A DNA stretch of 64,000 nt from JALYNX01 sp963724825 (GTDB lineage: Bacteria; Actinomycetota; Acidimicrobiia; Spongiisociales; ZC4RG35), in assembly GCA_963724825.1 (NCBI GenBank), contig CAVRWT010000021.1:124001-188000 (forward strand), in the 5' to 3' direction. How positions within the stretch are numbered: position 1 is the first letter of the stretch; each line of letters starts with the position of its first letter. Both the position numbers and the translations under genes were made by a program. This document shows, piece by piece, positions 1 to 8,050 of the stretch. The notes under the pieces were generated by a model that had not been told where the DNA came from, searched no databases, and saw only the letters and a program-made list of their open reading frames with translations.

Positions 1-163
1 AGCCCTGGAGGCGACTCTCGTCGCGGAGGCCGAAGGGCTCGAAGTGATCCAGGCGGTGGCGCTGGTGGACCGGTCCGATGGCCGGGCGGCGGAGGCCTTC
101 GCCGCCCGGGGCATTCCTTACCTGGCCCTGGTGACCCCCTCGGATCTCGGGGTCGACGCATGA
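1..163 (+). CDS. pyrE: Orotate phosphoribosyltransferase, C-terminal part
   Basis: Only the last 53 codons lie in the window; the frame is open from base 2 to TGA at 161-163. The tail contains DRSDGRAAEAF and LALVTPSDLG, which match the C-terminal strand, helix and DLG ending of PyrE, the enzyme that joins orotate to PRPP in UMP synthesis. The PRPP-binding loop is upstream and not visible, so identity rests on the C-terminus. Its stop overlaps the ATG of the next gene (ATGA), suggesting translational coupling. Confidence 0.8.
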   Translation, partial: ALEATLVAEAEGLEVIQAVALVDRSDGRAAEAFAARGIPYLALVTPSDLGVDA

Positions 164-747
164 AGGTCGTCGTGCAGCGCTCGGCAGTGAGGATGTGGTT
201 GATGGCCATCGGCGCCATACCGCTACTGGTCATCGCGGTCGACGTCCTGACCAATCGCCGCATAACGAACTGGCTGAGGGAGCTGCTCTTCACCCCGGCG
301 GACACCCAGATCTATGAGCCTCGTGACGTGATCTATGCCTGGGCGATTCTGCTGTTTGCGGGTTTTCTCGTGATCTGGGGCCTCAAGGAGCTGTTCGTGC
401 CGACCCGGGTCGTCGAGTGCCGTGACGAGGGCCTGGCCCTGAAGCTGAGGGGCCCGTTTCGCCCCCACGATGTCATTCCGTGGGGGAATCTGGTCGACGT
501 CGATGCAGGCGAGATCGAGGACGAGGGAGAGATTCTCCTCCTGTTGCGGATCAAGGTCCTGGATCGGGGATCCTTGCCTCCCCATCCCTGGGGTGCCCGC
601 TGGTTGGAGACGCGGGTGCTCGGGATCCTCGCCCAGGATTGGGCATTGACTCCGAAAGAGGCGGCCAAGCTGATCGGTGATTACGCGGTGGACGCCACGC
701 GTCGCGCCGAGAGGGCCAGGGTGGCCGGGATCTGGGAGCCGTCTTGA
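160..747 (+). CDS. Two-helix membrane protein, unknown function
   Basis: The 195-residue product has two hydrophobic segments (about residues 12-28 and 58-76) followed by a soluble region of about 110 residues rich in beta-type sequence (RDEGLALKLRGPF, VIPWGNLVDVDAGEI). This two-helix plus beta layout resembles bacterial PH-like membrane proteins, but I cannot assign a family. It starts inside the pyrE stop and ends overlapping the next gene's start, so it is probably cotranscribed with both. No catalytic motif is visible. Confidence 0.7.
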   Translation: MKVVVQRSAVRMWLMAIGAIPLLVIAVDVLTNRRITNWLRELLFTPADTQIYEPRDVIYAWAILLFAGFLVIWGLKELFVPTRVVECRDEGLALKLRGPFRPHDVIPWGNLVDVDAGEIEDEGEILLLLRIKVLDRGSLPPHPWGARWLETRVLGILAQDWALTPKEAAKLIGDYAVDATRRAERARVAGIWEPS

Positions 748-1520
748 GGGCCGTCGGAGCCCACGTGGACTCGGGTCGGCCCATCGAGGAGGCACGGGAA
801 CGCGGCGCCGATCTGGTTCAGATCTTCCTCTCCGATCCGCAAGGGTGGAAGAAGCCCCTCCCCAGGCCAGACGCCGCCGAGCTGAGGGCCTCCCCGATCC
901 CGATCTATGTGCACTCGCCCTATCTGATCAACGTCTGCGCCGACAACAACAAGATCCGGGTGCCCTCCCGCCGGATCCTCCAGGAGACCTGTGACGCCGC
1001 CGCCGAGATCGCCGCCGCCGGGGTGGTGGTCCATGGGGGTCATGTCACCGGTGATGGGCCGCAGGAGGAGGGGATCCTGCGTTGGCGCAAGGCACTTGAG
1101 CCCCTGGACAGCCAGGTGCCAGTGCTGATCGAGAACACGGCGGGTGGGGACAAGGCTGTGGCGAGGCGGGTGGAATGGATTGCCCGGCTCTTCGACGAGG
1201 TGGCTGAATTCGGCGTGGGTTTCGTCCTCGACACCTGTCATGTGTGGGCGGGAGGGGAGCCATTCGACGAGCTGGTGCCGAGAGTGATGGAGGCGACCGG
1301 TCGAATCGACCTGGTCCACGCCAACGATTCCAAGGACCCGTTCGACTCGCGGCGGGACCGCCACGAGAACCTGGGATTGGGCCAGATCCCATCCGAGGAC
1401 TTGGCGCTGGTGATCGCCCAGGCCGATGCCCCGGTGGTCGTGGAGACCCCGGGCGGTGCCGCGGAGCACACGGCCGATATCGAGTGGGTGCGAGCAGCAG
1501 TCAGCGCCCGGTCCTCCTGA
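744..1520 (+). CDS. nfo: Deoxyribonuclease IV (AP endonuclease)
   Basis: This 258-residue TIM-barrel protein matches the endonuclease IV family, which cuts DNA 5' of abasic sites. It starts VGAHVDSGRPIEEA and carries metal-ligand motifs YVHSPYLIN, VVHGGHVTG, IENTAGG, FVLDTCHVWAGG, LVHANDSKDPF and VVETPGG. The metal-binding His, Glu and Asp positions of the family look present. It is slightly shorter than E. coli Nfo (285 aa). The start is TTG at 744, overlapping the previous stop; the GAH motif begins within five residues, which supports this start. Confidence 0.9.
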   Translation: MRAVGAHVDSGRPIEEARERGADLVQIFLSDPQGWKKPLPRPDAAELRASPIPIYVHSPYLINVCADNNKIRVPSRRILQETCDAAAEIAAAGVVVHGGHVTGDGPQEEGILRWRKALEPLDSQVPVLIENTAGGDKAVARRVEWIARLFDEVAEFGVGFVLDTCHVWAGGEPFDELVPRVMEATGRIDLVHANDSKDPFDSRRDRHENLGLGQIPSEDLALVIAQADAPVVVETPGGAAEHTADIEWVRAAVSARSS

Positions 1521-1566
1521 CCGACCGTCCAGGTACCGAATACCAAGCACCAACTACCCTTTACCC

Positions 1567-2415
1567 ATGACCAAAAAGGTGACGGTTCCTGACATTCGGG
1601 CTCGCAAGGGTGGGCCCAAGATCACGATGGTGACCGCCTACGACTACCCGTCGGCCGTGATCGCCGATCGTGCCGGAATGGACATCATCCTGGTGGGTGA
1701 TTCGGTGGCCAATGTGGTCCACGGCATGGGCACCACCCTCGAGATCGGCCTCGACGAGATGATCGTCCACGCCAGGGCGGTGAAACGCGCCCAGGTCTCG
1801 GCCCTTTTCGTGGTCGACATGCCCTGGTTGAGCTTTCACATCTCGCCCGAGGACGCGGTGCGCAATGCGGGCCGGATCGTCCAGGAGGGCGGAGCCGAGG
1901 CGGTGAAGCTGGAAGGCGGCCGCAAGCGGATCCCCGCAATCGAGCGCATCCTGGATGCGGAGATCCCGGTCATGGGGCACCTCGGGCTCACCCCGCAGTC
2001 GGTCAATGCCATGGGTGGGTTCAAAGTGCAGGGGAAGGTCGTCGACGCCGCCCGCGAGATGATCGAGGATGCCCATGCCCTTGCCGAGGCGGGTTGCTTC
2101 TCGATCGTCCTCGAAGGCGTTCCTGATGTCCTCGGAGAGCTGATCACCAAGGAGGTCGACGTCCCGACGATTGGCATCGGCGCCGGCCCGAACACCGACG
2201 GCCAGGTCCTCGTGTACCACGACGTCCTCGGGATCGGCCTCGGCCACCGTGCCAAGTTCGTCCGGAGCTACGCCAACGTCGGCGAGGAGTCGATCGAAGC
2301 CCTGAAGCGCTTCGCCGCCGACATCCAGTCCGGCGCCTTCCCGGGCGAGGACGAGAGCTATCACGTGTCGGACGAAGTCGCTGCCGAGTTGCTCAGGGGC
2401 AAGCCGTCCGACTGA
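1567..2415 (+). CDS. panB: 3-methyl-2-oxobutanoate hydroxymethyltransferase
   Basis: PanB transfers a hydroxymethyl group from 5,10-methylene-THF to alpha-ketoisovalerate to give ketopantoate, the first committed step of pantothenate and CoA synthesis. The 282-residue sequence shows MVTAYDYPSA, DIILVGDSVANVVHG, VVDMPWLSFH, AVKLEGG, PVMGHLGLTPQS and the GIGAGPNTDGQVLVYHDVLG signature. An upstream in-frame extension exists, but ATG 1567 gives the normal N-terminus (MTKKVTVPDI). A 46-bp gap separates it from nfo; no other pan gene is visible nearby. Confidence 0.95.
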   Translation: MTKKVTVPDIRARKGGPKITMVTAYDYPSAVIADRAGMDIILVGDSVANVVHGMGTTLEIGLDEMIVHARAVKRAQVSALFVVDMPWLSFHISPEDAVRNAGRIVQEGGAEAVKLEGGRKRIPAIERILDAEIPVMGHLGLTPQSVNAMGGFKVQGKVVDAAREMIEDAHALAEAGCFSIVLEGVPDVLGELITKEVDVPTIGIGAGPNTDGQVLVYHDVLGIGLGHRAKFVRSYANVGEESIEALKRFAADIQSGAFPGEDESYHVSDEVAAELLRGKPSD

Positions 2416-2842
2416 CCTTTGCCTGTCTCCTGCTTGTGATGGCGGGCTGCACCTCGCAGCAAGCCATTGAGACGACCTCGGTCCAGGTTGGCGAGGACAC
2501 CTCTGCAGGTCCTCGTCGCAGACACGCCTGCGGAGCGACAGCTCGGCCTGACGGGAGTCGCGGAGATCCCGGGCGGGGCGGACGGGATGCTGTTCGTCTA
2601 CGAGACTCCGGCTCCGGTCCGGTACTTCATGCTGAATGTGCCGATCGCGCTCGACATCTGGTTCTTCGACCCTGACGGCGTCCTCATCGGAAGCACGCGA
2701 AATGGCTCCCTGTCCCGCCGAGCCATGCCCGTTGTATCCCTCCCCTGCGGAGGTGTCCTGGGTCTTGGAGACGGTGGCCGGCGTCTACGAGTTCGAGGAG
2801 GGTGCAGTGATCACCGACGCCCCGAATGGGGAAAGCGGCTGA
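2412..2842 (+). CDS. DUF192 lipoprotein, frameshifted twice
   Basis: Three successive frames combine into one DUF192 protein: a lipoprotein-like N-terminus (LLLVMAGC), then LQVLVADTPAERQLGLTG and PVRYFMLNVPIALDIWFF, then EMAPCPAEPCPLYPS and a C-terminal YEFEEGAVI. The PCxxxxCP motif and the domain order are typical of DUF192, whose role is unknown. Frame changes lie near 2500-2503 and 2697-2701, each equal to one extra base. No standard start codon precedes the hydrophobic segment; CTG 2412 or another sequencing problem is possible, so the 5' end is uncertain. Confidence 0.65.
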
Positions 2843-2899
2843 TTGCGGATACACTTCGAGCGACCGCACCGACGTCTCGCGCCGTTCGGATGCGTGCAA

Positions 2900-2924
2900 C
2901 CCCTGCTCCATCAAATGGATGGGG
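2900..2924 (+). promoter_or_regulatory. Hairpin in rpsF leader
   Basis: CCCC (2900-2903) pairs with GGGG (2921-2924) and CCAT (2908-2911) with ATGG (2915-2918), separated by an asymmetric internal loop. It lies 12 bases before the first candidate rpsF start. Many bacteria carry a bS6:bS18-binding leader at this place. The hairpin is seen; autoregulation is inferred and the conserved loop bases were not verified. Confidence 0.3.
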
Positions 2925-2936
2925 CCTTCCATACGG

Positions 2937-3242
2937 ATGTCCACAGGAGGTCGAATCCGCGACTATGAACTGATGACGATTCATCGTCCTGATCTCGCAG
3001 AGGACGACATCGACGCCAAGATCGGCGAGCTCGAGTCGTACCTTTCCGAGCACGGAGCGAGTGTCAAGGGCAAGGATCTCTGGGGGAAGCGCCGCTTCGC
3101 CTACGAGATCGAGCATCTCTCCGAGGGTTACTACTCGGTGGTGAACTTCGAGGCTGAGGCGGGAGCCGTCGACTCACTTGATCGGATGCTGTCCCTCGCC
3201 GACGAAGTTGTTCGACACAAGATCGTACGGCTGGGCGGCTGA
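2937..3242 (+). CDS. rpsF: 30S ribosomal protein bS6
   Basis: This encodes the small-subunit protein that pairs with bS18 on 16S rRNA. The core RDYELMTIHRPDLAEDDI, KDLWGKRRFAYEI and the C-terminal RHKIVRLGG are diagnostic. Homologues usually begin M-R-x-Y-E, but here the codon before RDYE is ATC (2955), with AGGAGG at 2945-2950. ATG 2937, the nearest ordinary start, adds six residues (MSTGGR) and places AGGAGG inside the gene. I give ATG 2937, but initiation at ATC 2955 or a base error (ATG to ATC) is possible. It is followed by ssb, rpsR, rplI and dnaB. Confidence 0.9.
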   Translation: MSTGGRIRDYELMTIHRPDLAEDDIDAKIGELESYLSEHGASVKGKDLWGKRRFAYEIEHLSEGYYSVVNFEAEAGAVDSLDRMLSLADEVVRHKIVRLGG

Positions 3243-3302
3243 CTGGAATACGTCACACCGGCGCGGCATGATCGTCGGTGGGCGTGAGAAGAGGAGATCT
3301 CA

Positions 3303-3752
3303 ATGTCGAACAACGTCACACTCATCGGCAACCTCGTCGATGACCCCGAGCTGCGCTTCACCCCGTCTGGCGTGGCCATGGCCAAGATCCGCATGGCGGT
3401 CAATCGCCGCTGGCGGGGCAACGATGGCGAATGGCAGGAAGACACCAGCTTCTTCACCGGCACGGTGTGGAGAGAGCAGGCGGAATCCGCCGCCGAGTCG
3501 CTGCAGAAAGGCGCACGGGTGATCGTGACCGGGCGGCTCGAGCAGCGGACCTGGGAGACCGACCAGGGGGACAAGCGGTCAGTAGTCGAGATCCAAATCG
3601 ACGAGATCGGACCGTCTCTGCGTTGGGCCACGGCCACGGTCAACAAGACTGCGCGATCCGGCGCCGGTGACTTTCCCAGCCCACAGGGTGGGGACGTTCC
3701 TGCGGCCCCGGTCGCACGTGACAGCTATGGGCCCGACGAGGCCCCGTTCTGA
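3303..3752 (+). CDS. ssb: Single-stranded DNA-binding protein
   Basis: The 149-residue protein has an OB fold (residues 1-105; MSNNVTLIGNLVDDPELRFT, DTSFFTGTVWREQAESA, GARVIVTGRLEQRTWE) and a short disordered tail ending PDEAPF, the acidic tip that recruits replication and repair partners. GAGGAG at 3292-3297 serves as a ribosome-binding site about five bases before ATG 3303. It sits between the two interacting ribosomal proteins bS6 and bS18, as in many bacteria. Confidence 0.95.
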   Translation: MSNNVTLIGNLVDDPELRFTPSGVAMAKIRMAVNRRWRGNDGEWQEDTSFFTGTVWREQAESAAESLQKGARVIVTGRLEQRTWETDQGDKRSVVEIQIDEIGPSLRWATATVNKTARSGAGDFPSPQGGDVPAAPVARDSYGPDEAPF

Positions 3753-3772
3753 TTTCAGGAGTTTCAAACTAG

Positions 3773-4045
3773 ATGGCACGCAAATCCACGAACAACCCGC
3801 GGCCGAAACGGCGTCGCGGCATGGAAGTGCGCCGGGGTCGTCCGAAGCCCTGTGCGTTCTGTAAGGCGAGGGTCGACTACATCGACTGGAAGGACGTCTC
3901 CGTCCTGCGCAAGTACATCTCCGACCGCGGCAAGATCCGGGGTCGTCGGGTCAACGGGAACTGCCCTCGCCACCAGCGCGAGATCGCGGTTGCCATCAAG
4001 AGCGCCCGCGAGATGGCCCTGCTTCCCTATCTGAGCACCCGATGA
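3773..4045 (+). CDS. rpsR: 30S ribosomal protein bS18, zinc-ligand type
   Basis: The 90-residue bS18 shows a basic N-terminus, then DVSVLRKYISDRGKI and the RNA-binding helix HQREIAVAIKSAREMALLPY. It carries CAFC plus NGNCPRH, so it appears to keep the C+ zinc ligands that paralogous zinc-free copies lack. It overlaps rplI by four bases (ATGA at 4042), implying coupling. Confidence 0.96.
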   Translation: MARKSTNNPRPKRRRGMEVRRGRPKPCAFCKARVDYIDWKDVSVLRKYISDRGKIRGRRVNGNCPRHQREIAVAIKSAREMALLPYLSTR

Positions 4046-4491
4046 AGCTGATCCTCATCTCCGATGTCAACGAGCTCGGGAAACGGGGCGACGTGGTCGA
4101 GGTCGCCGAGGGTTATGCCCGCAATTTCCTGCTGCCGAAGAAGAAGGCGGTGAAGGCGAGCGAGGGCTCCCTGGCCCAGGCCGAAGCCACCCGGGAGGCC
4201 CGCATCGAGAGCGAGCAGCGAGCCCGGGAGGCCGCGGAGAACCTCGCCACCCAACTGGTGGGCACCCGGGTCGTTCTCGCCGCCCAGGCGGGTGACGAGG
4301 GAAGGCTCTACGGCTCGATCTCGGTCAACGACGTGGTCGAGGGGATCAAGCGGTTCACCGGTCTCGAGTTGGAACGCGACTCGGTCGTGATCGGCACCCC
4401 GATCAAGGCAATCGGTCTCCACGAGATCGAGATCAAGCTCCACCCCGAGGTCGAGTTCCCTCTCCTCCTCGACGTAATCCCGGCCACCTAG
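4042..4491 (+). CDS. rplI: 50S ribosomal protein bL9
   Basis: The 149-residue product has the bL9 N-terminal rRNA-binding domain (MKLILISDVNELGKRGD, YARNFLLPKKKAV), a long charged connecting helix (residues 48-75) and a C-terminal domain (GRLYGSISVNDV). Length and layout fit the family. About 200 bases without a recognisable gene follow before dnaB; I see no clear terminator there. Confidence 0.96.
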   Translation: MKLILISDVNELGKRGDVVEVAEGYARNFLLPKKKAVKASEGSLAQAEATREARIESEQRAREAAENLATQLVGTRVVLAAQAGDEGRLYGSISVNDVVEGIKRFTGLELERDSVVIGTPIKAIGLHEIEIKLHPEVEFPLLLDVIPAT

Positions 4492-4692
4492 CTTCAATAC
4501 CGTCGGTTTTCGCGGGTTCCAGGCACCGATTTCGCGTCTTTCGGCAGTCTTTCGCGGAGTTTTGGAATGCCGGCCGCCGGTGGTCTATGTTCCGGTCGCT
4601 TCCCCAGAAGCTGGCCGATCTTCCCCCAACCCGTCAGGGTTTGACGCGTCGGTTCGCGAAAACTGTCACACGGCGTTGGTAGAAGAGAGTAG

Positions 4693-6045
4693 ATGAGCAG
4701 CCTGACCGAACAGACCGAGATGCGTCCCGGTTACCGGAGCCCGCCCCATTCACGTGAGGCGGAGGAGTCGGTCATTGGAGCGGTGCTCCTGTCGGTGGAT
4801 GCCGTCAACGAGGTGATGGACCGGCTCCATCCCGAGGATTTCTACATCCCGGCCCATCAAGCGATCTTCGAGTCGATGCGCCAACTGTTCGACGGCAACC
4901 AGGCGATCGATGCGGTGACCGTCTCCGAGGAGCTTCGTCGCCGGGGAGAGCTCGAGAAGGTGGGCGGGGTCAACTACCTGACCCGCCTCGTCGACATCGT
5001 CCCTTCCACCTCCAACATCGTCTACTACGCCGGGATCGTCGAAGAGCACGGAAAGCGACGGGAGCTGATCCGGGCCGGAGCGACGGTCACCGAGGTCGCC
5101 TTCAACATCGACGAGGAGATCGCCATCGTCCTCGATCGCGCCGAGCAGACCGTGCTCGGCGTCGCCGAACGGCGCAGTTCCCAGACCTTGCTCGAAGTCG
5201 GCCCCTTGTTCAGCGACGTCCTCGAGCACATCGAGGCGCTCGAGCAGCAGGGGTCGGAGATCAATGGCCTCGCCACGGGGTTCGTCGACCTCGACTCCAA
5301 GCTCGCCGGGATCCAGCCGGCGAACCTGGTTGTGATCGCCGGGCGACCGGGCATGGGCAAGTCGGCCATTGCCTTGAACATCGCCACCAACGTCGCCGCC
5401 AAGGGCGAGCCCGTCGCCATCTTCTCGCTCGAGATGTCCAAAGAGGAGATCGTGCAGCGGATCCTGTCTTCCGTGGGCCAGGTCGACTCGAAGAAGTTGC
5501 GCAATGGCCAACTCGGGCCGCTCTGGCAGAGGGTGGTGGATGCCGCCGGGAAGATGTACAAGGCGCCGATCTTCATCGACGACTCCTCCGTGGTCACGGT
5601 CACCGACATCCGGGCCAAGTGCCGGCGTCTCAAGCGCAAGCGCGGGCTGTCCCTGGTCATCGTCGACTATCTCCAACTTCTCCAGGCCTCGACACGGGAG
5701 AACCGCCAGCAGGAGATCTCGGAGATCACCAGAAACCTGAAGAACCTGGCCAAGGAGTTGGCGGTGCCGATCATCGCCGTCTCCCAGCTCAATCGGTCGG
5801 TCGAGACCCGGGAGAACCGCCGTCCCCGGCTCTCCGATCTCCGGGAGTCGGGCGCCATCGAGCAAGACTCCGACGTGGTGATGTTCGTCTACCGCCACGA
5901 GTACTACCACCCCGAAGACCAGGAGAAGAAGGGGATCGCCGAGCTGATCATCGAGAAGCATCGCTCCGGTGCGACCGGGACCGTCGAGATGACCTTCCAG
6001 CCCGAGTTCACCCGGTTCGCCAATCTTGGGCGGGATGTGAGCTGA
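4693..6045 (+). CDS. dnaB: Replicative DNA helicase
   Basis: The hexameric 5'-3' helicase of the replication fork. The N-terminal domain starts HSREAEESVIGAVLLS; the RecA-like domain has Walker A GRPGMGKSA (about residue 218), IFSLEMSKEE, Walker B LVIVDYLQLL, and VSQLNRSVETRENRRP with DLRESGAIEQDSDVV. At 450 residues there is no room for an intein. Its location after rplI is common, and a small coding frame overlaps its stop. Confidence 0.97.
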   Translation: MSSLTEQTEMRPGYRSPPHSREAEESVIGAVLLSVDAVNEVMDRLHPEDFYIPAHQAIFESMRQLFDGNQAIDAVTVSEELRRRGELEKVGGVNYLTRLVDIVPSTSNIVYYAGIVEEHGKRRELIRAGATVTEVAFNIDEEIAIVLDRAEQTVLGVAERRSSQTLLEVGPLFSDVLEHIEALEQQGSEINGLATGFVDLDSKLAGIQPANLVVIAGRPGMGKSAIALNIATNVAAKGEPVAIFSLEMSKEEIVQRILSSVGQVDSKKLRNGQLGPLWQRVVDAAGKMYKAPIFIDDSSVVTVTDIRAKCRRLKRKRGLSLVIVDYLQLLQASTRENRQQEISEITRNLKNLAKELAVPIIAVSQLNRSVETRENRRPRLSDLRESGAIEQDSDVVMFVYRHEYYHPEDQEKKGIAELIIEKHRSGATGTVEMTFQPEFTRFANLGRDVS

Positions 6046-6248
6046 GAAGGGAGCCCGGCCCCGATCTCGGCTTCTCCTATCAGATCTGGAAGGCCGGCGA
6101 GGTTGCGATCAGCCGGCACGGCGAAGTGGTCACCATCCTCCGGGGGAAGGCCGCCGAGAAGTTTCTGAAACGGGTCTACATCTGGGATCCCCAGCAGGTG
6201 ATGGCGCGGGCGACCGGCAATTACAAGCGGGGAAAAGAGCGCCGATGA
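6042..6248 (+). CDS. Small hypothetical protein overlapping the dnaB stop
   Basis: A 68-codon open frame runs from the end of dnaB to TGA 6246-6248, directly before a strong terminator. It reads FSYQIWKAGEVAISRHGEVV, TILRGKAAEKFL and YIWDPQQVMARATG. The compact mixed composition and third-position G+C bias suggest real coding, and it fills exactly the space between dnaB and the terminator. No ATG exists in a sensible place: CTG 6042 (overlapping the dnaB TGA) or an internal GTG would have to initiate. I do not recognise the family. Confidence 0.5.
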   Translation: MRREPGPDLGFSYQIWKAGEVAISRHGEVVTILRGKAAEKFLKRVYIWDPQQVMARATGNYKRGKERR

Positions 6249-6258
6249 TCCCTCGCCC

Positions 6259-6285
6259 GCGGCGACCCAAGGGGTCGCCGCATTT
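6259..6285 (+). terminator. Intrinsic terminator after the dnaB operon
   Basis: A perfect 10-bp stem GCGGCGACCC / GGGTCGCCGC (6259-6268 and 6272-6281) with a 3-base loop is followed by ATTTT. It ends the rpsF-dnaB transcription unit 10 bases after the small downstream gene. Confidence 0.85.
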
Positions 6286-6428
6286 TGGAGGGGTTGCCAC
6301 TTGCCCTGTGAAGCCGGGGAAGCTTCCTGAGGGGGACTCAATAGGGCGTGGCGCCTGAACCCAGTCTGTGCCTCCCGAACCCCTCGGGTCGAGCAGAGTG
6401 GGCCCAAATCGAACTATACGCAAATGCG

Positions 6429-7007
6429 CTAGTTCGTGCCCTTGGGGTCGAAATCCTGATGGGAACGGCTGGCAGTGGGCCCGCTCTGGCCCTGATACTT
6501 CGATCCGAGCTCAGGTGATCCATACGGATGGTCGGCAGCGGTCGTCATCCGATAGAAGCTGACCTGCCCGATCTTCATCTCCGGATAGATGGCGATGGGG
6601 AGGGTTGCGACGTTGGACAGCTCGAGGGTGATGTGGCCTTCGAACCCGGGATCGATGAACCCTGCGGTGGAGTGGATGAGCAAGCCGAGACGGCCCAGGG
6701 ATGATTTCCCTTCGAGCCTGGCGACGACGTCGTCGCCGAGCTTCACCCGCTCCAGAGTCGACCCGAGCACGAATTCGCCGGGGTGGAGCATGAACGGCTC
6801 GTCGGCCTCGACTTCGACCAACTGGGTCAGATCAGCCTGTGGCGATCGAGGGTCGATCTGGCTGTAGCGGTGGTTGACGAAGACCCGGAACCCGTTCCCC
6901 ACCCGGAGGTCCACGGACGAGGGCTGGACGAAGGAGGGCTCGAAAGGATCGATCTGAATCACACCGGCATCGATAGCTTCAAGGATGGACCTGTCAGAGA
7001 AGATCAA
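6429..7007 (-). CDS. dcd: dCTP deaminase
   Basis: This trimeric enzyme deaminates dCTP; actinobacterial forms often also hydrolyse dUTP to dUMP. The 192-residue product has IFSDRSILEAID, PSSVDLRVG, FMLHPGEFVLG, VVARLEGKSSLGRLGL, HSTAGFIDPGF, HITLELSNV and GQVSFYRM. The catalytic Arg and Glu regions are visible. The frame is open further upstream, but TTG 7007 has AGGAG five bases before it and yields the normal M-I-F-S-D start, so I prefer it over 7046. Mono- or bifunctional activity cannot be decided by eye. Confidence 0.92.
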   Translation of the reverse strand: MIFSDRSILEAIDAGVIQIDPFEPSFVQPSSVDLRVGNGFRVFVNHRYSQIDPRSPQADLTQLVEVEADEPFMLHPGEFVLGSTLERVKLGDDVVARLEGKSSLGRLGLLIHSTAGFIDPGFEGHITLELSNVATLPIAIYPEMKIGQVSFYRMTTAADHPYGSPELGSKYQGQSGPTASRSHQDFDPKGTN

Positions 7008-7125
7008 TGGAGCTCCTGGGGCTGTAACCCTGATCGTAGGCGGCACGCCCTTTGTCGAAGCCGTTCAGCGGGCGGTCAGGAACCATCGGGCACTCTGTTT
7101 GGAGGTGACAAAGGAGCCAGAGATC

Positions 7126-7902
7126 ATGGGAGCCAACCGGATTGCCATTTGGACAGGAGCAGTGGCCGCGGCGATGGTGCTCACCGCCTGCGGACCTTCG
7201 GACTCCGGCGGCCTCCCCCAAGGAGATGAGCCCGTAGAGCTCGACCCCGCCGACTTCACCACCGAGATCGACAACACCTACTGGCCGATGGCCCCGGGGA
7301 CCCGGTGGACCTATCGCGAGACCGACGCCGAGGGCAATGTCTCGGACGTGGTCGTCGTGGTTACGACCGAGACCAAGGAGATCGCCAACGGCATCGTCGC
7401 CCGTGTGGTGCGGGACACGGTGTCTCAGGATGGCGAGATCATCGAGGACACCTTCGACTGGTACGCCCAGGACTCGGACGGGAACATCTGGTATCTCGGC
7501 GAGGACACCGCAGAATTCGAAGACGGTGAAATGGTCTCAACCGAAGGCTCGTTCGAAGCAGGAGTGGATGGCGCTCTACCCGGGATCATCATGCCTGGCG
7601 ACCCGCAGCCGGGGATGAAGTATCGGGAGGAGTACTACGCCGGAGAGGCCGAGGACAACGGTGAGGTTCTCAGTGTCGAGGAGATGGCCGAGGTTCCCTA
7701 TGGCCAGTTCCAGGATGTCCTTCTCATCAAGGACACCATCACCCTCGAGCCCGACGTCCTCGAGTACAAGCTGTACGCCCCGGGTATCGGCCCGGTTCTG
7801 GTCCTTGCGGTGTCAGGTGGAGGTGGCCGAGAGGAGCTCATCACCGTGGACCAGGCGCCACCGACCGCGGGAACCGGACCACTGGGCAACCCCAACCCCT
7901 GA
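7126..7902 (+). CDS. Secreted lipoprotein, unknown function
   Basis: The 258-residue protein has a clear lipoprotein signal (hydrophobic WTGAVAAAMVLTAC with Cys about residue 22) and a mature domain rich in Asp and Glu (TYWPMAPGTRWTYRETD, DTFDWYAQDSDGNIWYLGED, GMKYREEYYAGEAEDNGE). The short alternating beta segments suggest a beta-sandwich or barrel on the outer face of the membrane. AAGGAG at 7110-7115 supports ATG 7126. I do not recognise the family. Its end is 11 bases before a palindromic repeat. Confidence 0.75.
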   Translation: MGANRIAIWTGAVAAAMVLTACGPSDSGGLPQGDEPVELDPADFTTEIDNTYWPMAPGTRWTYRETDAEGNVSDVVVVVTTETKEIANGIVARVVRDTVSQDGEIIEDTFDWYAQDSDGNIWYLGEDTAEFEDGEMVSTEGSFEAGVDGALPGIIMPGDPQPGMKYREEYYAGEAEDNGEVLSVEEMAEVPYGQFQDVLLIKDTITLEPDVLEYKLYAPGIGPVLVLAVSGGGGREELITVDQAPPTAGTGPLGNPNP

Positions 7903-7912
7903 GAGCGGGTGG

Positions 7913-7976
7913 GTTGTCCCCTGCGGAGCGGGGGACCGGTCGCCAGCGAGCGCAGCGAGTGCGACCGAGGGGGGCT
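7913..7976. repeat. Palindromic dispersed repeat, copy A
   Basis: GTTGTCCCCTGCGGAGCGG opens a hairpin (CCCC/GGGG), followed by ACCG, a second hairpin (GGTCGC 7938-7943 / GCGACC 7961-7966) and CGAGGGGGGC. A matching copy lies at 33166-33221. Both sit just beyond a gene stop in a convergent gap, like REP elements. Confidence 0.6.
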
Positions 7977-7980
7977 GTGT

Positions 7981-8036
7981 GGAGCGGGTGAAGGGAATCG
8001 AACCCTCGCCCCGAGCAATTGGGCACAGCCTCGTGT
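7981..8036 (-). pseudogene. Degenerate 3' copy of tRNA-Gly
   Basis: Bases 7982-8016 are identical over 35 bp to the T-arm, acceptor and anticodon-stem 3' side of the intact tRNA-Gly at 8050-8084. Beyond that, similarity continues weakly through CCCAA and ACACGAG with small insertions, and there is no D arm. It cannot fold as a complete tRNA and looks like a partial tandem duplication or an attachment-site scar. Confidence 0.6.
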
Positions 8037-8050
8037 AGGCCGGATTCGAG

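Noticed and set aside
6290..6428. GCCACTTGCCCTGTGAAGCC resembles the 3' part of a cobalamin riboswitch
   Set aside because: The conserved 5' half is missing, and the sequence lies between a terminator and the convergent dcd stop, with no downstream gene to control.
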